A DNA stretch of 64,000 bases from Vibrio penaeicida (GTDB lineage: Bacteria; Pseudomonadota; Gammaproteobacteria; Enterobacterales; Vibrionaceae): NCBI RefSeq assembly GCF_030689305.1, contig NZ_JAUYVM010000007.1:62001-126000 (forward strand), written 5' to 3'. A program made the translations under genes and the position numbers. This document shows, piece after piece, positions 19,701 through 26,647 of the stretch. The notes under the pieces were generated by a model, which saw nothing but the letters and a program-made list of their open reading frames with translations, was not told where the DNA came from and did not search any database. How positions within the stretch are numbered: the stretch's first letter is position 1; each line of letters opens with the position of its first letter.

Positions 19701-22520
19701 GCAGTGGTCATTGATGTTGAGCGAGAAGGTATTAAGAGTCTTGCCGCTTACATTGTTTCAGATGACGACAGCGAAACCTTGTTTGCTAGGCTCCATCAAG
19801 TGGTGTCAGACGCATTGCCAGAATACATGGTGCCATCAACCTTTAACTTGATCGACGGTATTCCACTGAGTGCGAACGGTAAACTAGACAGAAAAGCGCT
19901 GCCCGACCCAGTATGGAACCAAGCAGAAGAATACGTCGCACCAACTACAGACTTGGAGATCTTGTTTGCCGATATCTGGCAACAAGCGTTGAATGTCGAA
20001 AAAGTTGGTGTTCACGACAATTTCTTCCAGATCGGTGGTAACTCGATTACCGCAATTCGAATGGTGAGTATGCTGAATCGCGCTTTGGAATCTTGTTCTT
20101 TAGTAGATCGGTCGATAGCAGACCATACTTTAGAACCAAATAAAGGCGGCAGTGAACCGAAAAAAGTCACGGTAGTGGATTTGTTCCGTTTCCCAACCGT
20201 GGCGGAGATCGCTAAGCACATTGAGTCCGACACCGATGCCCAACCAACCGGTCTGTTGCATTGCCTCACTTCCCAAAATAACAGCAAAGCCAAACCTAAG
20301 CGCCACCTTGTTTGTATCCCCTATGGCGGCGGAAGCCCCATCGCGTATCAACCTTTATCATGTTGCCTTCCTGATGATTATTCGCTGCATGCTTTGAATT
20401 TCCCCGGTCATGACTACGCGCGCTCAGATGAAGGGCTGATGCCGATGAATGACATTGCAGAGCAGTGCGTCGAAGAGATACTGTCTGGCATTTCAGGTGA
20501 TATTTATCTTTATGGTCATTGTGTTGGCGGGGCACTTACCTTGGATATTGCCCGCAGATTGGAAGCAAAGGGATCACCCGCAAAAGGGGTGTTCTTAGCG
20601 GCGACGTTCCCATTCCCAAGGTTGCCTTTTGCTGCATTGGAATCACTTCGGAAATGGATTCCGTTTGATAAGTTGGTTTCCAATCGCTTACGTTTTGAGT
20701 CGATTTTGTCGTTAGGCGGTTTTTCAGAATCACTGGAAGAAGACGAGCTGAATTTCCTGATGTCAGCGATGCGACAGGATGTCATCGATGCCGAAGACTT
20801 CTACACGGTTGCGAACTTGTCGCCAGAGGACTACGTCGTCAGTGCGCCGATATTGTCGATATACGGAGACAAAGACAAAAGCACCGAATTTTATGAAGAA
20901 CGATACCAAGATTGGCGAGCCTTTTCGCCAGATGTGTCGATGGAAGTGATTCCCGATGCAGGGCATTTCTTTATCAAACATCAACCTCATGAGTTGAGCC
21001 GAATCCTGACCGCGCAAATTCAACAATGGGAATCACCAACAAAAGAGGACGAAGATAAAAGAGGTGATGAAGACAAAAAATATGAAAACGTAAATGGTTC
21101 TGCATTGAGCCAAACGGATAATGAGCCAAAAGAGACGTTCTCGTTTAGTCATTTGTTCAATAGGAAAAATCGGGAGGCGAAACCAAGCTTACCGCTGTTT
21201 TTTGTTATCGTCTTCGGGCAATTCATGTCGATGCTTGGAACCGGTTTGACGGCATTTGCATTGGGGACTTGGGTTTACATGCAAACCGGGTCGGTCACCG
21301 AATTTGCGTACATTTCAGTGTTTGCATTGCTCCCCGGTATCTTGGTCTTGCCGTTTGCAGGGGCATTGGTCGACAGGTGGGATAGGCGGCTGATACTCAT
21401 GTTCAGTGACGCCATCTCTGTTTGTGGTACCTTGTTCATTTTCTTTACCTTGTGGACCGGAGAACTGCAGATTTGGGAAATTTACACGGTGGTTGCTATC
21501 AGTTCTATTGGGCAAGCTTTTCAACGACCAGCCTACATTGCCACCATTGCGCAATTAGTGCCTAAGAAATACCTAGGTCGCGCAAATGGATTGGCTCAAC
21601 TGGCTTCCTCCACCAGTCAAGTGATCGCAGTTTTTGCGGGTGGGTATCTGTTCCTAGAGGTTGGGCTGCAGAATGTGTTGATTTTAGACATTGCGGCATT
21701 CTGTGTTGCGTTTACCACGCTGCTTCTCATTCGCTTCCCGAATCGGATGTTCAAAAAGCGCGAGTTACCGATACTTCAGGAAATAGTAGAGGGTTGGCAA
21801 TACATTCTTCAGCGTAAAGAGATGCTGGCGATGGTGGTCTTCTTTGCGGTGTACAACTTTGCGTTCAGCGCCATTATGGTGCTCGGTACCCCATTGGTGC
21901 TTTCTGTAGGCAAAGCGGATTTGCTTGGTCAGGTACTCGCATTTGATGGAATAGGGCAGTTGGCTGGCGGCTTGATTATGGGAATATGGGGCGGAACTAA
22001 GCTTCGAGCCCATGGCATGATTGGCTTTACGCTTCTAACTGGTGTCTCGATGATCATTGCGGGTATTCAAGCCAATCAGTTTTATCTCATGGCTGGGTTC
22101 TTTGGTATCGGAATGTCGTTGGCGTTGGTCAATGCGCACTGGCAATGTCTGATTCAAGTGAAAGTTGGGCTTGAATTGCAAGGTCGGGTGATTGCCACCA
22201 ACCAGATGATGTCGTGGTCGATGATGCCCTTGGCGTATTTCATTATCGGTCATCTGGCAGAAAACGTGGTAGAGCCGTTTATGGCAAGTGACTCCGCCAT
22301 GGCGCATTTTGCTGTGTCTGTATTCGGTGGAAGCGAAGGTCGAGGGGTTGGATTGTTGCTGGCGATGTTAGGGGCATTTGCCGTTATCTGGGGTGTGATG
22401 AGTTTGCTTTATCGTCCTCTGAGGTTGATGGAGCAAAGGCTACCCGATGTTATCCCTGATGAAGAACCGACACCAGCCATTGGCGAGCCTAAAAAGTTGC
22501 ATGAGCAAACGGTGCTTTAA
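16773..22520 (+). CDS. NRPS C-A-T-thioesterase fused to an MFS exporter (predicted Cys)
   Basis: One uninterrupted 1915-residue frame. Order: TubC-like docking domain (1-60); C (about 70-505, WHHIAFDGWS); A (about 525-1045); T (GGNS, Ser1091); thioesterase (about 1165-1425); charged linker (about 1428-1468, many D, E, K); MFS transporter (about 1470-1890, roughly 12 membrane segments, loop motif GALVDRWDRR). The A code D-L-Y-N-L-S-L-I-W is the classic cysteine signature. The C domain is an ordinary HHxxxDG type, not a heterocyclisation domain, so a thiazoline is not expected. The thioesterase nucleophile is Cys1250 (YGHCVGG) instead of Ser, with later GDKDKS and DAGHFF supplying the acid and His. 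The transporter resembles the EntS-like MFS_3 exporters found beside peptide clusters. This protein should join the last residue, release the peptide and export it from a membrane-bound position. Confidence 0.92.
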   Translation: MYELVNRIKASNMSVWVEDDAIKLAFAGDKPCSELLGEIKARKPELLGILQQNQITSKHAFWDKEILAMPETQTELSFSQERMLFIEQFEQGTDAYHIPYVFELNTDVDLPALERSFQKIVERHPVLNSIYLTDEQDKAYVKLLASTVQMDVESIAPNTPVKTIFDSEISRPFQLDQERPIRLIRYLGLEKDYLLVIWHHIAFDGWSTDVFLNELSLAYQAYSTGNSPVLPELDISYADYSLWQRQQLTGSNLEKQLSFWKHQLDGVETLALPTDSPRPATIDYSGKDLVFTFDSGLSDQLRQLARQQDTTLYTVLLSGFYATLALLSGQKSIVVGTPSDNRHYTQVQNLIGYFVNSLPMRADVSLSSSVKAFINLVHNVVADAKAHQDLPFEQLVEALKVERDMSRHPIFQVMFSLQSFGEKRLKEQTLPFKQAQFEEVRSLRNPAKFDLSLYLDDSGEDIYGNFNFATSLFNDDTIQRITDVYSWVLKSFAANPNQALGQINVLSPAEREQLFEQWNNTHEDYPKRNLLDGFNEQVAKQPNALAVVCGDQNVSYQEVHEHRLLVANQLQQAGVERGELVGVLTEKGEPQLVATLGIMSIGAAYLPLNVAWPASRLNDVLKAGDVTHLVMTQCQQDLYAGDEWLKNYQITIIESVYQTSIPDHWENGLWREALPNVSPDELAYIIFTSGSTGKPKGVVISHDGAMNTIEAVNRTFDVQPQDRVLALSDLSFDLSVYDLFGTLAAGAAIVFPEQSEVQNPSRWVELVDTHQVTIWNSVPQLVQLLVEEVALPIGTSGIGGSKCEHPQSLRSLKVVLMSGDWIPLQLPKQLKSLIPTVQAISLGGATEGSIWSIWYPIQSVNPDWQSIPYGLAMPNQTMWVLNEQGGHCPAGAIGEIHIGGAGVAKGYYNEPEKTAAQFFDHPTLGHLYRTGDLGCWNKHGYIEFKGRKDFQVKVRGYRVELGEIETVLSEQAGVKHAVVIDVEREGIKSLAAYIVSDDDSETLFARLHQVVSDALPEYMVPSTFNLIDGIPLSANGKLDRKALPDPVWNQAEEYVAPTTDLEILFADIWQQALNVEKVGVHDNFFQIGGNSITAIRMVSMLNRALESCSLVDRSIADHTLEPNKGGSEPKKVTVVDLFRFPTVAEIAKHIESDTDAQPTGLLHCLTSQNNSKAKPKRHLVCIPYGGGSPIAYQPLSCCLPDDYSLHALNFPGHDYARSDEGLMPMNDIAEQCVEEILSGISGDIYLYGHCVGGALTLDIARRLEAKGSPAKGVFLAATFPFPRLPFAALESLRKWIPFDKLVSNRLRFESILSLGGFSESLEEDELNFLMSAMRQDVIDAEDFYTVANLSPEDYVVSAPILSIYGDKDKSTEFYEERYQDWRAFSPDVSMEVIPDAGHFFIKHQPHELSRILTAQIQQWESPTKEDEDKRGDEDKKYENVNGSALSQTDNEPKETFSFSHLFNRKNREAKPSLPLFFVIVFGQFMSMLGTGLTAFALGTWVYMQTGSVTEFAYISVFALLPGILVLPFAGALVDRWDRRLILMFSDAISVCGTLFIFFTLWTGELQIWEIYTVVAISSIGQAFQRPAYIATIAQLVPKKYLGRANGLAQLASSTSQVIAVFAGGYLFLEVGLQNVLILDIAAFCVAFTTLLLIRFPNRMFKKRELPILQEIVEGWQYILQRKEMLAMVVFFAVYNFAFSAIMVLGTPLVLSVGKADLLGQVLAFDGIGQLAGGLIMGIWGGTKLRAHGMIGFTLLTGVSMIIAGIQANQFYLMAGFFGIGMSLALVNAHWQCLIQVKVGLELQGRVIATNQMMSWSMMPLAYFIIGHLAENVVEPFMASDSAMAHFAVSVFGGSEGRGVGLLLAMLGAFAVIWGVMSLLYRPLRLMEQRLPDVIPDEEPTPAIGEPKKLHEQTVL

Positions 22521-22530
22521 GTTGAACTAT

Positions 22531-22560
22531 AAAAAAGAAAGTAGCGGTGCTACTTTCTTT
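22531..22560. terminator. Bidirectional terminator between the synthetase cluster and trmH
   Basis: A perfect 12-base stem (22534-22545 with 22549-22560, arm AAAGAAAGTAGC, three-base loop) lies between two convergent genes. A run of A at 22531-22536 gives a U tract for transcripts from the minus strand, while the lower arm itself ends in T residues for the plus strand. The trmH stop codon falls inside the stem. Confidence 0.8.
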
Positions 22561-23236
22561 GCATTTCTGCCCACCAGTTCTCGTCTGCCACTATTTGACC
22601 AACTTCATCCAAGGGTGGGTAAGGTAAGCCTTTGCGCTTGGCGACTTTTGCGAGAACGGGATGCCCACGCTCAAACAGAATTCGATGAATGTACTCGGCA
22701 GGTAATGCCGACTCATCTCGCTCGTACATACCAGCAATTTGGCGCTGTCTTTGCGCTTCGAATAAGATCAACGCGCTGGCAACTGAAACATTCAACGATT
22801 GCACCATTCCAACCATGGGAATGATGATGTCTTGATCTGCCATAGACAGAGCATGGGGGGTGATTCCGTGTTTTTCGCCACCTAAGATCACGGCGGTGGG
22901 TTTGGTGTAGTCGATGTCACGAAAATCGACGGCTGTGTCTGACAGGTTGGTTGCGAGTATTTGCATGCCTTGGCATTTTAGCTCGCCTACGGCGTCATCT
23001 ATCGATTCATGCGTATCCACTTCCACCCAATTTCTCGCACCCGCCGAAGTGTGGCTTAAGGTACGCATTTTAGGATCGGGCCACACCGCGTGTATTTTAT
23101 GGACGCCTGCTGCATCGGCACTGCGGATAATGGCAGAGACGTTGTTTGGCTTATGGACTTCTTCAAGACACAAAGTCAGATCAGGCTGGCGTGCCTTAAG
23201 TACGGTGTGGATTCGATGGTAGCGTTCTAAATTCAT
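22550..23236 (-). CDS. trmH: TrmH, tRNA (guanosine-18-2'-O)-methyltransferase
   Basis: A SPOUT-class methyltransferase that methylates the ribose of G18 in the tRNA D loop. At 228 residues it matches the family length. Hallmarks are NNVSAIIRSADAAGV near the N-terminus (motif 1, with the Asn and Arg of the active site), ILGGEKHGI (motif 2) and MVQSLNVSVASALIL (motif 3, the knotted SAM-binding loop). The C-terminal extension (HRILFERGHPVLAKVAKRKGLPYPPLD) is typical of the enteric and Vibrio protein. It lies downstream of spoT, separated by a strong hairpin, and converges on the synthetase cluster. Confidence 0.95.
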   Translation of the reverse strand: MNLERYHRIHTVLKARQPDLTLCLEEVHKPNNVSAIIRSADAAGVHKIHAVWPDPKMRTLSHTSAGARNWVEVDTHESIDDAVGELKCQGMQILATNLSDTAVDFRDIDYTKPTAVILGGEKHGITPHALSMADQDIIIPMVGMVQSLNVSVASALILFEAQRQRQIAGMYERDESALPAEYIHRILFERGHPVLAKVAKRKGLPYPPLDEVGQIVADENWWAEMQRK

Positions 23237-23249
23237 ATGTCGCTCTGAA

Positions 23250-23281
23250 AAAGGTCTCTTACCAGAAGATAAGAGACCTTT
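23250..23281 (-). terminator. Hairpin between spoT and trmH
   Basis: A perfect 12-base inverted repeat (arms 23250-23261 and 23270-23281, AAAGGTCTCTTA) with an eight-base loop. On the minus strand it is followed by TTTTTCAG, a short U tract. It lies 60 to 90 bases after the spoT stop and just before the trmH start, so it should end or attenuate spoT transcription. Confidence 0.7.
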
Positions 23282-23340
23282 GAGTGTTAGTATTTAATGG
23301 GCAATTCCGTAACTATTGTGCAAACTCGTTTTTTAGAGAA

Positions 23341-25458
23341 TCAGTGTTTGCGTCGGCGAACTTTTGTTGCCTGAGGCATAACGCGAATGCGCTTCATAAT
23401 GCCAGCTAGATTCACACGATCTTTCGCGGTTAACAGCACGGTAATTGTGTACAGACGACCGTCTTTTTCTTCGGTCGAAATACCGTGGATGTTCGAACCC
23501 GTTTGCGAGATCACGTTGGTTAACGCAGCCAGCGCACCTTGGTGATTTTGCATGTCGATCTGAAGTTCAGTAATGAACTCTTGATCGTAATCGTTCGACC
23601 ATTCTACTGCCATGTACTTATCCGGTTCTTTTTGGTATCCGCGTACGTTTGGACACGTTTCGCGGTGAACCACTAATCCTCGACCCGGAGAGACGTGGGC
23701 AATAATGTGATCATCTGGAATTGGGTGGCAGCAATTAGCAAACGTTAGCAAAATACCTTCCGCACCGCGGATAGGAAGCTTCTTCTTATTGCTTTTCGAG
23801 TCACTCGTTTCGGTCAGTTCATCCACATCGCCTAACAAGCGACGTGCAATCACGATGCTCATCAACTCGCCAAGGCCGATGGCAGCCAGCAAATCATCTA
23901 GCGATTCGACTTTCAGCTCCGCCAAAACATGATCGATGTTGTCTTGGTTGATGTCGGAAATCGAATGTTCACCTAATGCGTGATTCAGTAATCGGCGGCC
24001 TAAGGTAATCGACTCTTCACGGCGCATGGTTTTCAGAACCTGACGGATCTTGGTGCGAGCACGAGAGGTTACTACATAGTTCAACCACGCGGCGTTCGGG
24101 CGTGCACCCGGCGCACTGATGATTTCAATGGTTTGACCGTTTTTCAGAGCTTTGCTCAACGGGTAAGGTTGGCGATCAACTCGCGCGCCGACACACATGT
24201 TGCCGACATCGGTATGCACGGCATACGCGAAATCAACAGCGGTCGCGCCCACAGGCATTTCAACAATTCGACCTTTTGGTGTGAACACGTAAATTTCATC
24301 TGGGAACAGATCGGATTTTACGTTTTCAATGAATTCGAAAGAGTTACCCGCACTTTGCTGCAGCTCTAACAGGCTTTGCATCCAGCGCTGCGCTTTCACT
24401 TGCGCGGTGGTGCCTGACTTATCACCATTGCTCTTATAAGACCAATGTGCGGCGACACCTTTGTCCGCCATTTGATCCATGTCTTCGGTACGAATCTGCA
24501 CTTCAACAGGTACGCCGTGAGGGCCCACCATAGAGGTATGCAAAGACTGATATCCATTGGCTTTGGGAACGGCAATGTAATCTTTCATTTTGCCAGGACG
24601 TGGCTTGTAAAGACTGTGTACTTGGCCAAGTACGCGATAACACATGTCGGCGGATTTCACCACCACACGGAATGCGTAGATGTCCATAATAGTATGGAAA
24701 CGCTGTTCTTTGGTCCGCATCTTGTTATAGATGGAGAACAGGTTTTTTTCACGCCCGAATACGCGGGCTTCAAGCCCCATTTCTTCCAATCGACCGGAAA
24801 TCTCATCGTGAATACGTTGAATTATTTCTTTTCGGTTACCGCGCGCGGCTTTCACCACTTCTTTTAAAACGCGATATCGATTGGGGTATAAAGCCTCAAA
24901 GCCTAGCTCTTCAAGCTCAACTTTGATGTTGTGAATACCTAAACGGTGAGCAAGTGGTGCGTAAATTTCTAGCGTTTCACGAGCAATACGGCGCTTTTTA
25001 TCGGGACGAAGTGCGCCCAGTGTACGCATGTTGTGCGTACGGTCTGCCAATTTGATCAGGATAACGCGAATATCCTGAACCATGGCAAGCACCATTTTGC
25101 GGAAGTTTTCGGCTTGTGCTTCTTTTCGATCGCGGAACTTAAGCTTATCCAGCTTAGATACCCCATCGACCAATTCTGCGACCGTAGCTCCAAACTGTTC
25201 TTCCAATTCTTCTTTGGTGACCTCGGTATCTTCGATAACGTCGTGCAGCAAAGCTGCCATCAAGGTTTCATTATCGAGACGCATTTCTGCGAGGATACGA
25301 GCGACAGCGACAGGGTGGATAATGTACGGTTCGCCAGTGGAACGGGTTTGCCCTTCATGGGCGTCTCTTGCTACCACATAAGATCGACTCAGAGCCTCAA
25401 GTTGAGGCTCTGTCAGATATTCTTGGGCAACTTCTTTTAAGCTTTCAAAAAGATACAA
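23341..25458 (-). CDS. spoT: SpoT, bifunctional (p)ppGpp hydrolase/synthetase
   Basis: A 705-residue RelA/SpoT protein controlling the stringent-response alarmone. The N-terminal HD hydrolase is intact, with the metal pair His72-Asp73 in ALLHDVIEDTEV and RTHNMRTL following. The synthetase domain (about 230-350) has GREKNLFSIYNKM and DIYAFRVVV. TGS (about 385-450) and a C-terminal ACT domain (about 625-705, ITELQIDMQNHQGALAAL) complete the usual layout. Length matches E. coli SpoT (702). An intact hydrolase motif identifies it as SpoT and not RelA. It follows rpoZ on the same strand after a gap made of 18-base tandem repeats. Confidence 0.97.
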   Translation of the reverse strand: MYLFESLKEVAQEYLTEPQLEALSRSYVVARDAHEGQTRSTGEPYIIHPVAVARILAEMRLDNETLMAALLHDVIEDTEVTKEELEEQFGATVAELVDGVSKLDKLKFRDRKEAQAENFRKMVLAMVQDIRVILIKLADRTHNMRTLGALRPDKKRRIARETLEIYAPLAHRLGIHNIKVELEELGFEALYPNRYRVLKEVVKAARGNRKEIIQRIHDEISGRLEEMGLEARVFGREKNLFSIYNKMRTKEQRFHTIMDIYAFRVVVKSADMCYRVLGQVHSLYKPRPGKMKDYIAVPKANGYQSLHTSMVGPHGVPVEVQIRTEDMDQMADKGVAAHWSYKSNGDKSGTTAQVKAQRWMQSLLELQQSAGNSFEFIENVKSDLFPDEIYVFTPKGRIVEMPVGATAVDFAYAVHTDVGNMCVGARVDRQPYPLSKALKNGQTIEIISAPGARPNAAWLNYVVTSRARTKIRQVLKTMRREESITLGRRLLNHALGEHSISDINQDNIDHVLAELKVESLDDLLAAIGLGELMSIVIARRLLGDVDELTETSDSKSNKKKLPIRGAEGILLTFANCCHPIPDDHIIAHVSPGRGLVVHRETCPNVRGYQKEPDKYMAVEWSNDYDQEFITELQIDMQNHQGALAALTNVISQTGSNIHGISTEEKDGRLYTITVLLTAKDRVNLAGIMKRIRVMPQATKVRRRKH

Positions 25459-25484
25459 ATTACAGGCCCGAAATGCTTTAGAAA

Positions 25485-25550
25485 GTTACTGTGAACTAAA
25501 CAGTTACTATGAACTAAACAGCTACTATGAACTAAAAAGTTACTATTAAC
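25485..25550. repeat. 18-base tandem repeat between spoT and rpoZ
   Basis: Three near-identical 18-base units (GTTACTATGAACTAAACA type, at 25485, 25503 and 25521) plus a partial fourth (25539-25550) that overlaps the rpoZ stop codon. Units differ by one to three bases. The array fills most of the gap between rpoZ and spoT and forms part of the spoT leader. Copy number may vary by slippage. Confidence 0.9.
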
Positions 25551-25818
25551 GGTTGTGAGCGATGCTGCTTACTGCCGCCAATTCTGCTGCTTCTTGTTCT
25601 TGCTGCTCTTGACGCTCGCGAGCATCCAGTACTTCTTTAGTGATAAGACCTTCTTCGATCTCGCGAAGAGCGATAACCGATGGCTTATCGTTTTCTTCAG
25701 GCACTAGTGAATCTTTACCGCCAGTTTGCATTTGACGAGCGCGGCGTGCCGCAATCAGAACCAAGTCAAAACGGTTACCAATTTTTTCAACAGCGTCTTG
25801 TACAGTTACGCGTGCCAT
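25546..25818 (-). CDS. rpoZ: RpoZ, RNA polymerase omega subunit
   Basis: A 90-residue omega subunit that helps assemble RNA polymerase and forms part of the ppGpp binding site 1. The conserved start [29 protein letters not shown] and the segment [10 protein letters not shown] are diagnostic. The C-terminus is Glu/Gln/Ala rich, as usual in gammaproteobacteria. It sits between gmk and spoT on the same strand, the standard order. The coding end is embedded in the 18-base tandem array. Confidence 0.96.
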   Translation of the reverse strand: MARVTVQDAVEKIGNRFDLVLIAARRARQMQTGGKDSLVPEENDKPSVIALREIEEGLITKEVLDARERQEQQEQEAAELAAVSSIAHNR

Positions 25819-25877
25819 GAGGACTCCAATATTTAACTAAAAATTTAATATGACGAGAAATTATACAGTCTAAAGGC

Positions 25878-26501
25878 TCAATCGGCCAATAGCGCTGTTA
25901 ACATGCTGCTGTATTTAGCGGCTTGTTTGTCTTCCTTCAAGCGTTCTGCACGAAGAATAGACTTGAAATCGAGCACCGCGGTGTCGAAATCATCGTTTAC
26001 AATGACGTAATCATATTCATTGTAATGGGATATCTCAGATTGTGCTTCATTCATGCGCTTGGCGATCACAGCTTCGCTGTCCTGACCACGTGCATTAAGG
26101 CGGCGTTCCAGTTCTTCTTTTGAAGGAGGAAGAATGAAAATGCTTTTAGCCAGAGGCATCTGTTCGCGTATTTGACGCGCGCCTTGCCAATCAATGTCTA
26201 GGAACACATCAATGCCTTTATCTAGGTTCTCTTCAATCCAAGGGCGAGACGTACCGTAGTAGTTACCAAACACTTCTGCGTATTCAAGAAACGATTTTTG
26301 TTCGATCAATTCTTCAAATTTATCTTTGCTAACAAAGTGATAGTGTGTGCCGTCTTCTTCTCCAAGGCGCATTCCACGTGTTGTGTGGGATACCGATACT
26401 TTCATTGCGTAGGTTGGATTTTTTTCCAACAGTGCTGAAATCAGGCTTGATTTACCTGCACCGCTTGGTGCTGAAACGATGTATAAAGTACCTTTACCCA
26501 T
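25878..26501 (-). CDS. gmk: Gmk, guanylate kinase
   Basis: Converts GMP to GDP with ATP. The P-loop is APSGAGKS at residues 11-18; [20 protein letters not shown] and the GMP-binding region follow, then [12 protein letters not shown]. The start is placed at the ATG at 26501 ([14 protein letters not shown]), giving 207 residues like E. coli Gmk; an open frame upstream adds 17 residues with no family match. It lies upstream of rpoZ with a 59-base gap. Confidence 0.96.
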   Translation of the reverse strand: MGKGTLYIVSAPSGAGKSSLISALLEKNPTYAMKVSVSHTTRGMRLGEEDGTHYHFVSKDKFEELIEQKSFLEYAEVFGNYYGTSRPWIEENLDKGIDVFLDIDWQGARQIREQMPLAKSIFILPPSKEELERRLNARGQDSEAVIAKRMNEAQSEISHYNEYDYVIVNDDFDTAVLDFKSILRAERLKEDKQAAKYSSMLTALLAD

Positions 26502-26647
26502 GAATAATCCGCTTACCTTTACCCTAGTTACCTGAATGCGAGTGTAACGCACTGCAGGGTGAGATGCCTAAAAAATGGGGCGAAAGGATAGCATTTTTTG
26601 TTCAATAACCTCAATGCTTCTGTTTCGACCTAGTGGATTTGGTTGAA

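Noticed and set aside
847..22520. Siderophore cluster
   Set aside because: No catechol, hydroxamate, TonB-receptor or Fur-box feature was seen; the EntS-like exporter alone is not enough.
23341..25458. RelA instead of SpoT
   Set aside because: The hydrolase His-Asp pair is intact and the rpoZ neighbour is the spoT context.
25485..25550. CRISPR-like array
   Set aside because: Units are directly adjacent with no spacers and no cas genes are present.
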